Source: Acidobacteriota bacterium | GTDB lineage: Bacteria > Acidobacteriota > Thermoanaerobaculia > Multivoradales > Multivoraceae | Assembly (NCBI GenBank): GCA_026707545.1 | Contig: JAPOWR010000001.1 | Coordinates: 2,571,778 to 2,635,777, forward strand | Direction of reading: 5' to 3' | DNA: 64,000 nt | Part shown: positions 43,549 to 52,495 of the stretch, in pieces | Layout of the letters: each line of letters starts with the position of its first letter | Numbering within the stretch: the stretch's first letter is position 1 | Made by a program: the position numbers and the translations under genes | Notes under the pieces: model-generated | Told to the model about the DNA's origin: nothing | Seen by the model: the letters and a program-made list of their open reading frames with translations, nothing else | The model's database searches: none

Positions 43549-45375
43549 GTGAGGCTAGCAACGTCTCTTGCCGGTGTTCTGCTGTTCGCGCTCGCCGCGA
43601 CCGCCCTCGCGCAGCCCCCCAACGTCGTCATCGTGATGACGGACGATCAGGGCTACGGCGAACTGTCCGCCCATGGCAACCCGGTGCTCGAGACGCCGCA
43701 TCTCGACCGCCTGCGCGGCGAAAGCGTGCGCCTGGACGACTTCCACGTGGCACCGATGTGCACGCCGACCCGCGGGCAACTGCTGACCGGCATGGATGCG
43801 GCCCGGAATGGCGCGATCAACGTCAGCAGCGGTCGCGCGCTCCTTCGGCCCGAGATCCCCACGATGGCCGACATCTTCGCCGAAGCCGGCTACCGAACGG
43901 GCGTATTCGGCAAGTGGCACCTCGGCGACAACTACCCCTTCCGGCCGGAGGACCGCGGATTCCACGAAACCGTGTGGTTCCCCTCCTCCCACATCGGCTC
44001 GGTGCCCGACTTCTGGGGCAACGACTACTTCGACGACACCTACATTCGCAACGGTCAACGCAAGGCGTTCAAGGGCTACTGCACCGACATCTTCTTCGAC
44101 GAGGCGATCGACTTCATGCGGCGCTCCGCGGCGTCCGGAACGCCTTTCCTGACCTACATCGCTCCGAACACGCCGCACGGACCGCTGATCGCCAAGGAGG
44201 AGGACGAAGCCGCGCTGGCGGCCGCGCTGGCCCGGCCCGAGTTCGCCGACATGAGCACGTCGCTGAAGGGCCGGCTTAGCAGGTACCTCGGGATGGTCCG
44301 CAACATCGACACGAACGTGGGCAAGCTCGCCGAGTTCCTCCAGGAGGAGGGACTTCGGGAGAACACGATCGTGATCTTCATGACGGACAACGGCAGCACG
44401 CACGGCCCGCTCTACTTCAACGCCGGCATGCGCGGCATGAAGACCGAGTTGTGGGAAGGCGGCCATCGGGTGCCCTTCTTCATCAGTTGGCCGAACGGCG
44501 ACCTGGCGGACCCGCGAGACGTGACCGGCCTGACCCAGGTGCAGGACGTCCTGCCGACGCTCCTCGACCTTGCTGGAATCGAAACGCCGGCAGCCGGGGA
44601 CTTCAACGGCATGAGCCTGGCCCCCGTCTTGCGCGGAGATGCTGCTGTGCCCGAGGACCGCATGCTGATCATCAACTACAGCCGGATGCCGTCCGGGTTC
44701 AACTACCCCTCGCCGTACACCCAGTCGATCCTCACGCGCAGTCACGCTGGCGTCCTGTGGAAGCACTGGCGCCTGCTCGAGGACCGCGATCTCTACGACC
44801 TGGAGTCCGATCCGTTGCAGACCACCAACGTGATCGAGCAGCACCCCGAAGTGGTCGCCAGGATGCGGAACCATCTGTACGAGTGGTGGGACGAGGTGGC
44901 CTCGACCGCCAATGAGCCCCAGCGGATCGTCATCGGCGACGACATCGAGAATCCGATGATGCTGACCGGATGCGAGTGGCTCGACGTCTTCGTCGATCAG
45001 CAGGCACAGGTCCGACGCGGCACCCGGAAAACTGGCTACTGGCTGCTCGACGTGGCGGAGGCGGGCGAGTACGAGTTCGCGCTCCGGCGCTGGCCCCGGG
45101 AGATCGACGTAGCGCTCGCATCGGCGCCCGAGGGCGGCGGCGTCGCTTTGCCGATCACCTCCGCCCGCCTGTTCATCAGCGACCACCACCATCTGGACAT
45201 CGGCGACAAGAGGCCCTACGGCTTCGAGGGGCTGACGACGCGGGTCGACTCGGACGACACGGAGGCCACCTTCACGGTGACCCTGCCCGAGGGCACCATC
45301 GCCCTGCACACCTGGTTCGAAGAGGGGCGCGAGGTCATCGCGAGCGCCTACTACGTTTATGTGACGAGGAAGTAG
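43549..45375 (+). CDS. secreted arylsulfatase, formylglycine (Cys) type
   Basis: 608 residues with a signal peptide (ending TALAQ). The sulfatase signature is Cys71-Thr-Pro-Thr-Arg with GQLLTG, the site converted to formylglycine; metal residues start in VIVMTDDQGYG and continue in FMTDNGSTHG. About 120 C-terminal residues form an extra beta-rich domain. GTG start with GGAG 8 bases upstream. It is followed at 28 bp by the DUF1553 gene. No formylglycine-generating enzyme is visible in the window. Substrate probably a sulfated polysaccharide, by family. Confidence 0.92.
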   Translation: MRLATSLAGVLLFALAATALAQPPNVVIVMTDDQGYGELSAHGNPVLETPHLDRLRGESVRLDDFHVAPMCTPTRGQLLTGMDAARNGAINVSSGRALLRPEIPTMADIFAEAGYRTGVFGKWHLGDNYPFRPEDRGFHETVWFPSSHIGSVPDFWGNDYFDDTYIRNGQRKAFKGYCTDIFFDEAIDFMRRSAASGTPFLTYIAPNTPHGPLIAKEEDEAALAAALARPEFADMSTSLKGRLSRYLGMVRNIDTNVGKLAEFLQEEGLRENTIVIFMTDNGSTHGPLYFNAGMRGMKTELWEGGHRVPFFISWPNGDLADPRDVTGLTQVQDVLPTLLDLAGIETPAAGDFNGMSLAPVLRGDAAVPEDRMLIINYSRMPSGFNYPSPYTQSILTRSHAGVLWKHWRLLEDRDLYDLESDPLQTTNVIEQHPEVVARMRNHLYEWWDEVASTANEPQRIVIGDDIENPMMLTGCEWLDVFVDQQAQVRRGTRKTGYWLLDVAEAGEYEFALRRWPREIDVALASAPEGGGVALPITSARLFISDHHHLDIGDKRPYGFEGLTTRVDSDDTEATFTVTLPEGTIALHTWFEEGREVIASAYYVYVTRK

Positions 45376-45403
45376 AATCCACCGTTCAGCACAGAGTCCT
45401 CCA

Positions 45404-48400
45404 ATGATCCGCGCTGCGCCCTTCCTGTTTGCCTGGCTGGCGGCGGTCGGAACGGTCGCCGGCGCGTCGGAGATCGATCCCGCCGACCTCGAGTTCTTCG
45501 AATCGAAGATCCGGCCGGTCCTGGTCGAGCGCTGCTACCAGTGTCACGGCGGCGATCCCGCGAAGATCCGCGGAGGCCTGATCCTGCTCGACGCGGAAGG
45601 CGTGCGCGCCGGTGGCGACAGCGGCGCCGTGATCGTCCCGGGATCGCCCGAGGACAGCCTGATGATCGAGGCGCTCCGCTACGAGGGCCTCACCCAGATG
45701 CCGCCGGACGGCAAGCTGGCGGCGCACGTCATCGCCGACTTCGAGCAGTGGATCCGCCGCGGCGCTCCCGACCCGCGCACGGGCGCCGAGCAGACGGTGG
45801 TCGCCACAAGAACCGCCGAGACATTCGATTACGGTCCCGGCCGCGAGCACTGGGCTTTCCGCCGGGTCGAAGATCCCGCCCTGCCCGAGGTCGAGAACAA
45901 GGCCTGGGTCAGCCATGACCTCGACCGCTTCATCCTGGCGAGGCTCGAGGAACGCGGCCTCGCGCCGGTCGCTCCGGCCGACAGGCGCACGCTGCTGCGC
46001 CGCGCCACCTTCGATCTGATCGGTCTGCCGCCGTCGGAAGCGGAGATCGAGGACTTCCTCGCCGATTCGAGCCCCGACGCCTTCGCCAGGGTCGTCGATC
46101 GGCTGCTCGCCTCGCCCCACTACGGCGAGCGCTGGGGCCGCCACTGGCTCGACGTCGCCCGCTACGCCGACTCGAACGGCCTGGACGAGAACATCGCGTT
46201 CCCCAACGCCTTCCGCTACCGCGACTACGTCGTCGACTCGCTGAACCGCGACAAGCCCTTCAACCGCTTCGTCCGCGAGCAGATCGCCGGCGACCTGATG
46301 CCGGCCGAGACCGACGCGCAGCGCTTCGAGCAGATCACCGCCACGGGCTTTCTCATGCTCGGCCCCAAGGTGCTCGCCGAACAGGATGTCGACAAGATGC
46401 TGATCGACATCGTCGACGAGCAGGTCAACACCCTGGGCCGCGCCTTTCTCGCCCTGCCGGTCGGCTGCGCCCGCTGCCACGACCACAAGTTCGACCCGAT
46501 CCCCACGGCCGACTACTACGCGATGGCCGGCATCCTGCGCTCCACCGAGACGATGAGCGACGCCGCCGGCATGCGCTGGCTGGAGCGGCCACTGGCCCCG
46601 GAAAACGAGATCGCCGGGTACGAAGCGGCCCAGAAGCTGGTCGCCGAGGCGCAGGAGAAGGTGGACGAGGTCGTCCGCGAGCAGAACGACGTCCTGCGTG
46701 GCCCGCGCCGCGCGGCACTCGCCGACTACCTGCTCGCCGCGGAAGAGGCCTACCCCGCCTGGAGCGACGACGAGGAGAAGCAGGAGGAAGCGCGCGAGAC
46801 GATCGCCAGAGTCGCTGGGGGCCGAGGGCTGGAGCCGCCGGTCCTCGAGCGCTGGGTCAGGGCCTTCTACCGCTACCGTGAGGGCCCGCCGGTCGAGGGG
46901 GACGCGCCGAGCCCGAGCACCGTCTTCGTGATCTGGAACGCCTACGCCGCCGCCTCTCCTGATCGCTACGAGCAGGTGACCGAGGAGCTGCGGGCGATCA
47001 TCGCTTCAGAGAAGGTGCTGACGGCGCCTCTGACCCGAAGCCTCGTCCGCGGGCCGGCGCCGAAGACGCTCGAGGAAGTCGCCTGGCGCTACGCGAGCCT
47101 GTTCGCGACGATCGAGATCGCCTGGGAAGAGCACCTCATGCGACTCGGGCTGAAGGACGAGGACGAACTCTCACCCTCGGACTTCAGACTGCCGCGCGAG
47201 CAGGAGGAGCTGCGATGGCTGGTCTACGGCGGCTACTTCTGCATTCTCTGCCTCGACCAGGAGGAGGAAGAGAAGCTCTATCCGCAGGAGGCCCTGGAGC
47301 AGCTCGCCGAGCTGCGCGCCGAGGTCGAACGCCTGGAGGAAGCCTCACCCCCGGCGCCGCCCTACGCCATGGCCGTGGACGAGACCGCGACGGTCGACCT
47401 GCCGGTGCACATCCGGGGCAGCCACCTGAACCTGGCCGAAGAACCGGAGCGGCGCGGCTACCTGAAGGTCACGGACCACCTGGTGCCGCCGCCGCCAGTC
47501 GCCGATGACACGAGCGGCCGGCTCGAGCTGGCGCGCTGGATCACCCACCCCGAGCACCCGCTCACCGCCCGGGTCATCGTCAACCGCGTCTGGCACTGGC
47601 ACTTCGGCCACGGCATCGTCGACACGCCGAGCAACTTCGGCGCGATCGGCAGCGCTCCCACGCACCCCGAGCTTCTCGACTGGCTGGCGCGCCGCTTCGT
47701 CGAGGGCGGCTGGTCGCTCAAGAACCTGCACCGCGACATCATGCTGTCGAGCACCTATCGGTTGTCCACCGACTACGACACCGCCAACGCCGCCGTCGAC
47801 GAGGAGAACCGCCTCCTCTGGCGCAACAACCGGAGACGCCTCGAGGTCGAGCCAATCCGCGACGCCCTGCTGCAGCTCGCCGGCCGGCTCGACCTGACGA
47901 TCGGTGGACGGGTGGAGGAGTACAAGGCCCGGGGATACGTCTTCGGCGAGTACGGCCCACTCGACCGGGTCGACATCTACGACGCGCCGCGGCGTTCGAT
48001 CTACATGCCGGTCGTGCGTACCGCGGTCTATCCGATCTTCGGCGGCTTCGACTTCGGGGACGCCAGCGACTCCGTCGGCGATCGATCCGAGACGGTGGTC
48101 CCGCGGCAGGCGCTGCTGATGATGAACAGCCCCTTCGTCGAGGAGGCGGCGCTCGGCTTCGCAAAGCAACTGCTGGAGATCGAGAACGCTGACGCCGCGG
48201 ATCGCATCGACACCGCCTTCGTCCGCGCCTACGGGCGCCCCGCCGACGACGCCGAGATCGCCGACGGCCTCGCCTTCCTCGACGAGATGCGTGCCGGGGC
48301 TTGCGCGGCGGACACTGGGTGCGCCGGCCCTCTGGCCGGCATCCGGCGCGAAGCGCCGCCTTCCGCCACTTCCGCCGCGCCAGAGCCGGCGGAAGAAGCG

Positions 48401-48469
48401 GAGATCTACGCCTGGACCCGCCTCTCCCATGTCATCCTCGCGGCAAGCGAGTTCATCTACATCAACTGA
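45404..48469 (+). CDS. PSCyt1-DUF1549-DUF1553 (PSD1) cytochrome-domain protein
   Basis: 1021 residues with a signal peptide (FAWLAAVGTVAGA). Domain order: a planctomycete-type c-type cytochrome (Cys44-Tyr-Gln-Cys47-His48, then the MPPDGK segment), DUF1549 (about residues 165-375: YGERWGRHWLDVARYADS), a coiled middle region, and DUF1553 (about 690-1020: VNRVWHWHFGHGIVDTPSNFG). Function not established; always found with a DUF1501 partner, as here 18 bp downstream. Residues about 970-987 (TGCAGPLAGIRREAPP) are encoded by a copy of a dispersed repeat, see 48312. Confidence 0.9.
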   Translation: MIRAAPFLFAWLAAVGTVAGASEIDPADLEFFESKIRPVLVERCYQCHGGDPAKIRGGLILLDAEGVRAGGDSGAVIVPGSPEDSLMIEALRYEGLTQMPPDGKLAAHVIADFEQWIRRGAPDPRTGAEQTVVATRTAETFDYGPGREHWAFRRVEDPALPEVENKAWVSHDLDRFILARLEERGLAPVAPADRRTLLRRATFDLIGLPPSEAEIEDFLADSSPDAFARVVDRLLASPHYGERWGRHWLDVARYADSNGLDENIAFPNAFRYRDYVVDSLNRDKPFNRFVREQIAGDLMPAETDAQRFEQITATGFLMLGPKVLAEQDVDKMLIDIVDEQVNTLGRAFLALPVGCARCHDHKFDPIPTADYYAMAGILRSTETMSDAAGMRWLERPLAPENEIAGYEAAQKLVAEAQEKVDEVVREQNDVLRGPRRAALADYLLAAEEAYPAWSDDEEKQEEARETIARVAGGRGLEPPVLERWVRAFYRYREGPPVEGDAPSPSTVFVIWNAYAAASPDRYEQVTEELRAIIASEKVLTAPLTRSLVRGPAPKTLEEVAWRYASLFATIEIAWEEHLMRLGLKDEDELSPSDFRLPREQEELRWLVYGGYFCILCLDQEEEEKLYPQEALEQLAELRAEVERLEEASPPAPPYAMAVDETATVDLPVHIRGSHLNLAEEPERRGYLKVTDHLVPPPPVADDTSGRLELARWITHPEHPLTARVIVNRVWHWHFGHGIVDTPSNFGAIGSAPTHPELLDWLARRFVEGGWSLKNLHRDIMLSSTYRLSTDYDTANAAVDEENRLLWRNNRRRLEVEPIRDALLQLAGRLDLTIGGRVEEYKARGYVFGEYGPLDRVDIYDAPRRSIYMPVVRTAVYPIFGGFDFGDASDSVGDRSETVVPRQALLMMNSPFVEEAALGFAKQLLEIENADAADRIDTAFVRAYGRPADDAEIADGLAFLDEMRAGACAADTGCAGPLAGIRREAPPSATSAAPEPAEEAEIYAWTRLSHVILAASEFIYIN
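48312..48365. repeat. dispersed double-hairpin repeat inside a coding region
   Basis: ACACTGGGTGCGCCGGC, a first stem (GCCGG-CCCTCT-GGCCGGC region) and the second stem CCGGCGC-GAA-GCGCC, closely matching the intergenic copy at 49915. It lies within the DUF1553 gene and keeps the frame, giving about 18 residues in the linker before the last conserved helix. Confidence 0.8.
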
Positions 48470-48487
48470 GACGACCGATCCCTGACG

Positions 48488-49915
48488 ATGCGCTACCCCC
48501 ACTACCAGCCGCCGCCGCTCACCCGCCGCCAGATGCTGAAGACCTGCGGCTGCGGCTTCGGCGGCCTGGCGCTCTCGTCCCTGCTCCAGCGCGACCTCCT
48601 GGCCGCGACCTCCACGAACCCGCTGGCTCCGCGCGTGCCGCATTTCGCGCCGAAGGCCAAGCGGATCATCTTCCTGCACATGCATGGCGGCCCGTCGCAG
48701 CACGACCTCTTCGAGTACAAGCCGCTTCTGATTCGCGACGACAACAAGCCGCTGCCCTTCGCCAAACCCCGGGTGCAGTTCGCCGAGACGGGCAACCTGT
48801 TCAAGAGCCCCTGGGAGTTCAAGCAGCACGGCCAGTCCGGCGCCTGGGTGAGCGAGCTGCTGCCCAACATCGCCTCCGTGGTCGACGACCTCTGCTTCAT
48901 CCGCTCGATGTGGGGCACGAACGCCGCCCACGGCGGCGCCATTCTCGCGATGAACACCGGCAGCGACCGCTTCGTGCGGCCGTCGATGGGCTCGTGGATC
49001 GCCTACGGCCTCGGCACCGAGAACGAGAACCTGCCCGGCTTCATCACGATCTGCCCGTCGTACCAGCACGGTGGCGTCCAGAACTACTCGTCGGCCTTCC
49101 TTCCCGCCGCCTACAACGGCACCGCGATCGGCACGACCCGGATGAAGACCGAGGACGCGACGATCGACTTCCTCGACAACGAGTCCGTGTCGCCGGAGGT
49201 GCAGCGGAGCGAACTCGACCTCTTGCAGCGCTGGCAGCGCCGCCAGCTCGAAGCGACCGGCCCCGACCAGGCGCTCGAGGGACGCATCGAGTCCTTCGAA
49301 CTCGCCTTCCGCATGCAGACGGAGGCGCCCGAGCTGATGAGCATCGAGGGCGAGTCCGAGGCGACCCGTCGGCTCTACGGGCTCGACGACCCGGTGGCCC
49401 GCAACTTCGGGCTCCGCTGCCTGCTGGCCCGGCGCTTCTCGGAATCGGGGGTGCGCTTCGTGCAGGCGACCCACGGCCCGGACACGAAGTGGGACCACCA
49501 CTCGGGCCTGATCACCGGCCTGCCGCAGAGCTGCGCCGAGGTCGACCGCCCGGTGGCCGGCCTGATCAAGGACCTCAAGTCACGTGGACTGCTGGACGAG
49601 ACCCTGGTGCTCTGGGGGGGCGAGTTCGGGCGCACCCCCGGCGCCGAAGCCGGCGCCCGCAACGGCCGCGACCACAACCCCCACGGCTACACGATGTTCA
49701 TGGCCGGCGGCGGCGTGAAACCCGGCCACAGCCACGGCCGCACCGACGACTACGGCTACTACGCGATCGAGGACAAGGTCCACATCCACGACTTGCACGC
49801 CACGATCCTGCACCTGCTCGGCCTCGACCACGAGCAGTTGACGTACCGCTCGCAGGGGCGCGATTTCCGCCTGACCGACGTCGAGGGGATCGTCGTAGAC
49901 GACATCATCGTCTGA
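48488..49915 (+). CDS. DUF1501 family protein, Tat-exported
   Basis: 475 residues. A twin-arginine leader (LTRRQMLKTCGCGFGG) precedes the DUF1501 domain, which has an alkaline-phosphatase/sulfatase-like fold: FLHMHGGPSQHDLFEYK, WGTNAAHGGAIL, GEFGRTPGAEAG and DHNPHGYTMFMAGGG. The usual sulfatase Cys/Ser is not evident. It is the standard partner of PSD1 proteins. Enzyme activity is unproven. A double-hairpin repeat begins on the last base of its stop codon. Confidence 0.9.
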   Translation: MRYPHYQPPPLTRRQMLKTCGCGFGGLALSSLLQRDLLAATSTNPLAPRVPHFAPKAKRIIFLHMHGGPSQHDLFEYKPLLIRDDNKPLPFAKPRVQFAETGNLFKSPWEFKQHGQSGAWVSELLPNIASVVDDLCFIRSMWGTNAAHGGAILAMNTGSDRFVRPSMGSWIAYGLGTENENLPGFITICPSYQHGGVQNYSSAFLPAAYNGTAIGTTRMKTEDATIDFLDNESVSPEVQRSELDLLQRWQRRQLEATGPDQALEGRIESFELAFRMQTEAPELMSIEGESEATRRLYGLDDPVARNFGLRCLLARRFSESGVRFVQATHGPDTKWDHHSGLITGLPQSCAEVDRPVAGLIKDLKSRGLLDETLVLWGGEFGRTPGAEAGARNGRDHNPHGYTMFMAGGGVKPGHSHGRTDDYGYYAIEDKVHIHDLHATILHLLGLDHEQLTYRSQGRDFRLTDVEGIVVDDIIV

Positions 49916-49970
49916 CACTGGGTGCGCCGGCGTTCCCGCCGGCATCCGGCGCGAAGCGCCGGCTTCCGGA
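49915..49970. repeat. dispersed double-hairpin repeat, full copy
   Basis: The 56-bp reference copy: ACACTGGGTGC, stem 1 GCCGGCG-TTCC-CGCCGGC, spacer, and stem 2 CCGGCGC-GAA-GCGCCGG, ending TTCCGGA. It starts at the stop codon of the DUF1501 gene and ends 38 bp before the symporter gene. It could end or attenuate transcription. Confidence 0.8.
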
Positions 49971-50008
49971 CCTTCTACCGCGGTCGGCAACTGCCGTAAC
50001 CTGTTCCC

Positions 50009-51649
50009 ATGACCATCGCGCCCGTCGATCTCTTCATCATCGTCGTCTACCTGCTGGGCATTCTCTTCGTCGGCCTCTGGTCGGTGCGCAGGATCAAGCG
50101 GCACACCAGCGAGTCGTACTTCCTGGCAAGCCGCAACCTGAAGTGGCCCGTGGTGGGGGCCGCGCTGTTCGCCTCGAACATCTCGACGATTCACCTGGTC
50201 GGGCTCGCGGAGAGCGGCTTCGGCGTCGGCATGGTCGTCGGCAACTACGAGTGGATGGCGTCCTTCACGATCATCCTGCTCAGCCTCGTCTTCGTGCCGA
50301 TCTACTTCAGGAGCCGGATCACGACGCTGCCCGAGTTCATGGAGCGGCGCTACAGCCCGGCCGCCCGGACCACGCTGTCCTTCATGTTCATCATGTCGGC
50401 GATGCTGATCCACATCGGCATCAGCCTCTACGCCGGCGCCGCCGTGTTCGAGCGGTTCTTCGGCATCCCGTCGTTCATGTCGATCGCGATGATCTCGATC
50501 ATCACGGTGATCTACACCGTGGTCGGGGGCCTGCGGGCGGTCGTCGTCACGGAGACGATCCAGACCGTCATCCTGCTCGGCGGCGCCATCCTCATCACGG
50601 TCATCGCGATGACCAGACTCCCCGGCGTGGGGATCGACTCCTACGCCGATCTCCTCGAAGCGACGAAGCCGAACCAGCTCAGCATGATTCACCTCCCCGG
50701 GGAAGAGGGATTCGACCCCGGGTCGATCTGGTACGGCTTCCTGCTGGGCTTCCCCATTCTCGGCCTCTGGTACTGGTGCACCGACCAGACGATCGTTCAG
50801 AGGGTGCTGGGCGCGGGAACCCTCCGCGATGCGCAGCACGGCGCGCTGTTCGCTTCCCTGCTCAAGTTCCTGCCCCCGCTCTTCATGGTGCTGCCGGGCG
50901 TGTTCGCCTACGTGCTCTTCCGGGACATCATCGCCGAGCCGACGGACGCCCTGCCGACGCTGATCACCGAGCTGCTGCCGACCGGGCTCATCGGCATCAT
51001 GGCGGCGGCGTTGCTCGCGGCCCTGATGAGCACGATCGCGGCCGCGGTGAACAGCACGGGGACGCTCGTCGCCGTCGACATCGCGAAGCACTTCCGGCCC
51101 GGCCTGTCGGAAACGTCGCAGGTGCGCATCGGGCGCGTCAGCTCGGTCGTCGTCATGAGCGTCGCGATCGCTTGGTCCACCCAGGGCGAGCGGTTCGGCT
51201 CCATCTTCGAGGCGATCAACAAGCTGCCGGCGCAGTTCATTGCGCCTCCCATCGCCACGGTGCTGCTCTGGGGCGTCTTCTGGCGCCGCGGAACGCGTCA
51301 GGCGGGGACGTTCACCCTGCTCTTCGGCTTCGTGGCCGGCTTCATCATCTTCCTGTTCGACATGGGCTTCGGCTTCCTCGGCGGCGTCCAGTACGTCTCC
51401 GACCCCGTGAACGGCCTGGGGATCCCGTTCCTGCTCCAAGCGTGGTGGTACTTCTGCATCCTGAGCGTCATCTACGTGGCAGTCAGCCTGGCGACCCCGC
51501 CACCAAAGCCCGAGCAGATCGACGGCCTGACCTGGGACAAGCCCTACGCGTTCCTGGCCCGGTCGGAGATCACGGGAGTCCGCGACCCGCGGCTGCTGGC
51601 GGCGCTGCTGGCCGCTGCTCTGGTCGTGATGTACGTGCTGGTGCGGTAG
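50009..51649 (+). CDS. sodium:solute symporter (SSS) family transporter
   Basis: 546 residues with about thirteen membrane helices. Family features are RSVRRIKRHTSESYFLASRN near the N terminus (SSS loop before helix 2), VVGAALFASNISTIHLVGLAE and TDQTIVQRVLGAG. Such transporters take up sugars, amino acids or organic acids with Na+. It follows the DUF1501 gene after a 93-bp gap holding a repeat. A TAACCT sequence ends 6 bases before ATG 50009, which could be a -10 of a leaderless message, with no good -35. Likely imports a product released by the sulfatase set; inference. Confidence 0.9.
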   Translation: MTIAPVDLFIIVVYLLGILFVGLWSVRRIKRHTSESYFLASRNLKWPVVGAALFASNISTIHLVGLAESGFGVGMVVGNYEWMASFTIILLSLVFVPIYFRSRITTLPEFMERRYSPAARTTLSFMFIMSAMLIHIGISLYAGAAVFERFFGIPSFMSIAMISIITVIYTVVGGLRAVVVTETIQTVILLGGAILITVIAMTRLPGVGIDSYADLLEATKPNQLSMIHLPGEEGFDPGSIWYGFLLGFPILGLWYWCTDQTIVQRVLGAGTLRDAQHGALFASLLKFLPPLFMVLPGVFAYVLFRDIIAEPTDALPTLITELLPTGLIGIMAAALLAALMSTIAAAVNSTGTLVAVDIAKHFRPGLSETSQVRIGRVSSVVVMSVAIAWSTQGERFGSIFEAINKLPAQFIAPPIATVLLWGVFWRRGTRQAGTFTLLFGFVAGFIIFLFDMGFGFLGGVQYVSDPVNGLGIPFLLQAWWYFCILSVIYVAVSLATPPPKPEQIDGLTWDKPYAFLARSEITGVRDPRLLAALLAAALVVMYVLVR

Positions 51650-51728
51650 GGCGAAGCGGACCCCCCCGTCCGAAACTCGGGGCAAGCCAGGCAGTCCAAG
51701 AGACGGGCTCAAGATCCGTCCTAGCCCT

Positions 51729-52442
51729 ATGAAGGGCGGGAAAGCGATGCAGAGCACAGCAGTAGAATGGCGGGAAGCACGACGCAAGCTTGAGGAAGTC
51801 GGGTTCGACCCGAGTCAGGCTGAGGCGCTGGTCGAGATGGTGAGCAGCCGCGAGCAACAGCTGGCAACAAGGGACGACGTAGCTGTCCTTAGGGGCGATG
51901 TCGCCGTACTCAAGCACGACGTCGCTCTGCTCAAGGACGATGTCGCCGATCTGAAGGTCGGAATGGCCTCGATCGAGGGCCGTCTGGATGGCCTCACGGC
52001 TGTAGTCGACACCCTAAGACGCGAAGTACGGGACCGCCACGAGAGCCTGAGGAAGGAGCTCAACGCTCGAATCGACGCCCTGGACGTCAGCGTAGGCGCA
52101 CGTCTGGAAGCGTTCAGCAGCGAGTTGAACGGCCGGATGACGGCGTTGGAAGGTGATGTAGCCGGCCGGATGACCGCGTTGGAAGGTGATGTAACCGGCC
52201 GGATGACCGCGTTGGAAGCTGGTGTAACCGGCCGGATGGCCACGTTGGAAGCTGGTGTAACCGGCCGGATGGCCGCGTTGGAAGCTGGTGTAACCGGCCG
52301 GATGACCGCGCTGGAAGGCGGCCTGACCGGCAGGATGGACGGCCTCGGCAGTCAACTGACGACGATCAAGTGGTTCCTCGGCGCCATGATCGCCATGATG
52401 GCGCCGGCCACGGTGGCGCTCGTTCGCCTGGCTTTCCTGTAG
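51729..52442 (+). CDS. DUF1640-like coiled-coil membrane protein with 11-residue repeats
   Basis: 237 residues. The N terminus (GFDPSQAEALVEMV, then LATRDDVAVLRGDVA) resembles DUF1640 coiled-coil proteins, followed by a long coiled coil and one C-terminal membrane helix (IKWFLGAMIAMMAPATVALV). Residues about 135-200 consist of six near-identical 11-residue units (GRMTALEGDVT), which fit a hendecad coiled coil. ATG 51747 is an alternative start. The protein should be a membrane-anchored rod. Function unknown. The recent repeat expansion is visible at the DNA level. Confidence 0.75.
   Translation: MKGGKAMQSTAVEWREARRKLEEVGFDPSQAEALVEMVSSREQQLATRDDVAVLRGDVAVLKHDVALLKDDVADLKVGMASIEGRLDGLTAVVDTLRREVRDRHESLRKELNARIDALDVSVGARLEAFSSELNGRMTALEGDVAGRMTALEGDVTGRMTALEAGVTGRMATLEAGVTGRMAALEAGVTGRMTALEGGLTGRMDGLGSQLTTIKWFLGAMIAMMAPATVALVRLAFL
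52131..52328 (+). repeat. 33-bp tandem repeat, six units, inside the coiled-coil gene
   Basis: Six units starting at 52131, 52164, 52197, 52230, 52263 and 52296, each GGCCGGATG plus 24 further bases, with only a few differences between units, and a degraded seventh beginning at 52329. A multiple of three, so the frame is kept; unit number may vary between strains. Confidence 0.9.
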
Positions 52443-52495
52443 GCGGCGGCTGCCCGCGGACGCCGAAACGATCGGTGGAGCCGAAAGGAGGACGC

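Noticed and set aside
51650-51728. A stretch resembling a tRNA-Leu T-arm (GGGCTCAAGATCC)
   Set aside because: No acceptor stem, anticodon arm or complete cloverleaf can be drawn around it.
52131-52328. Regular repeats that might be a CRISPR array
   Set aside because: The 33-bp units are contiguous with no spacers and encode an in-frame coiled-coil repeat.
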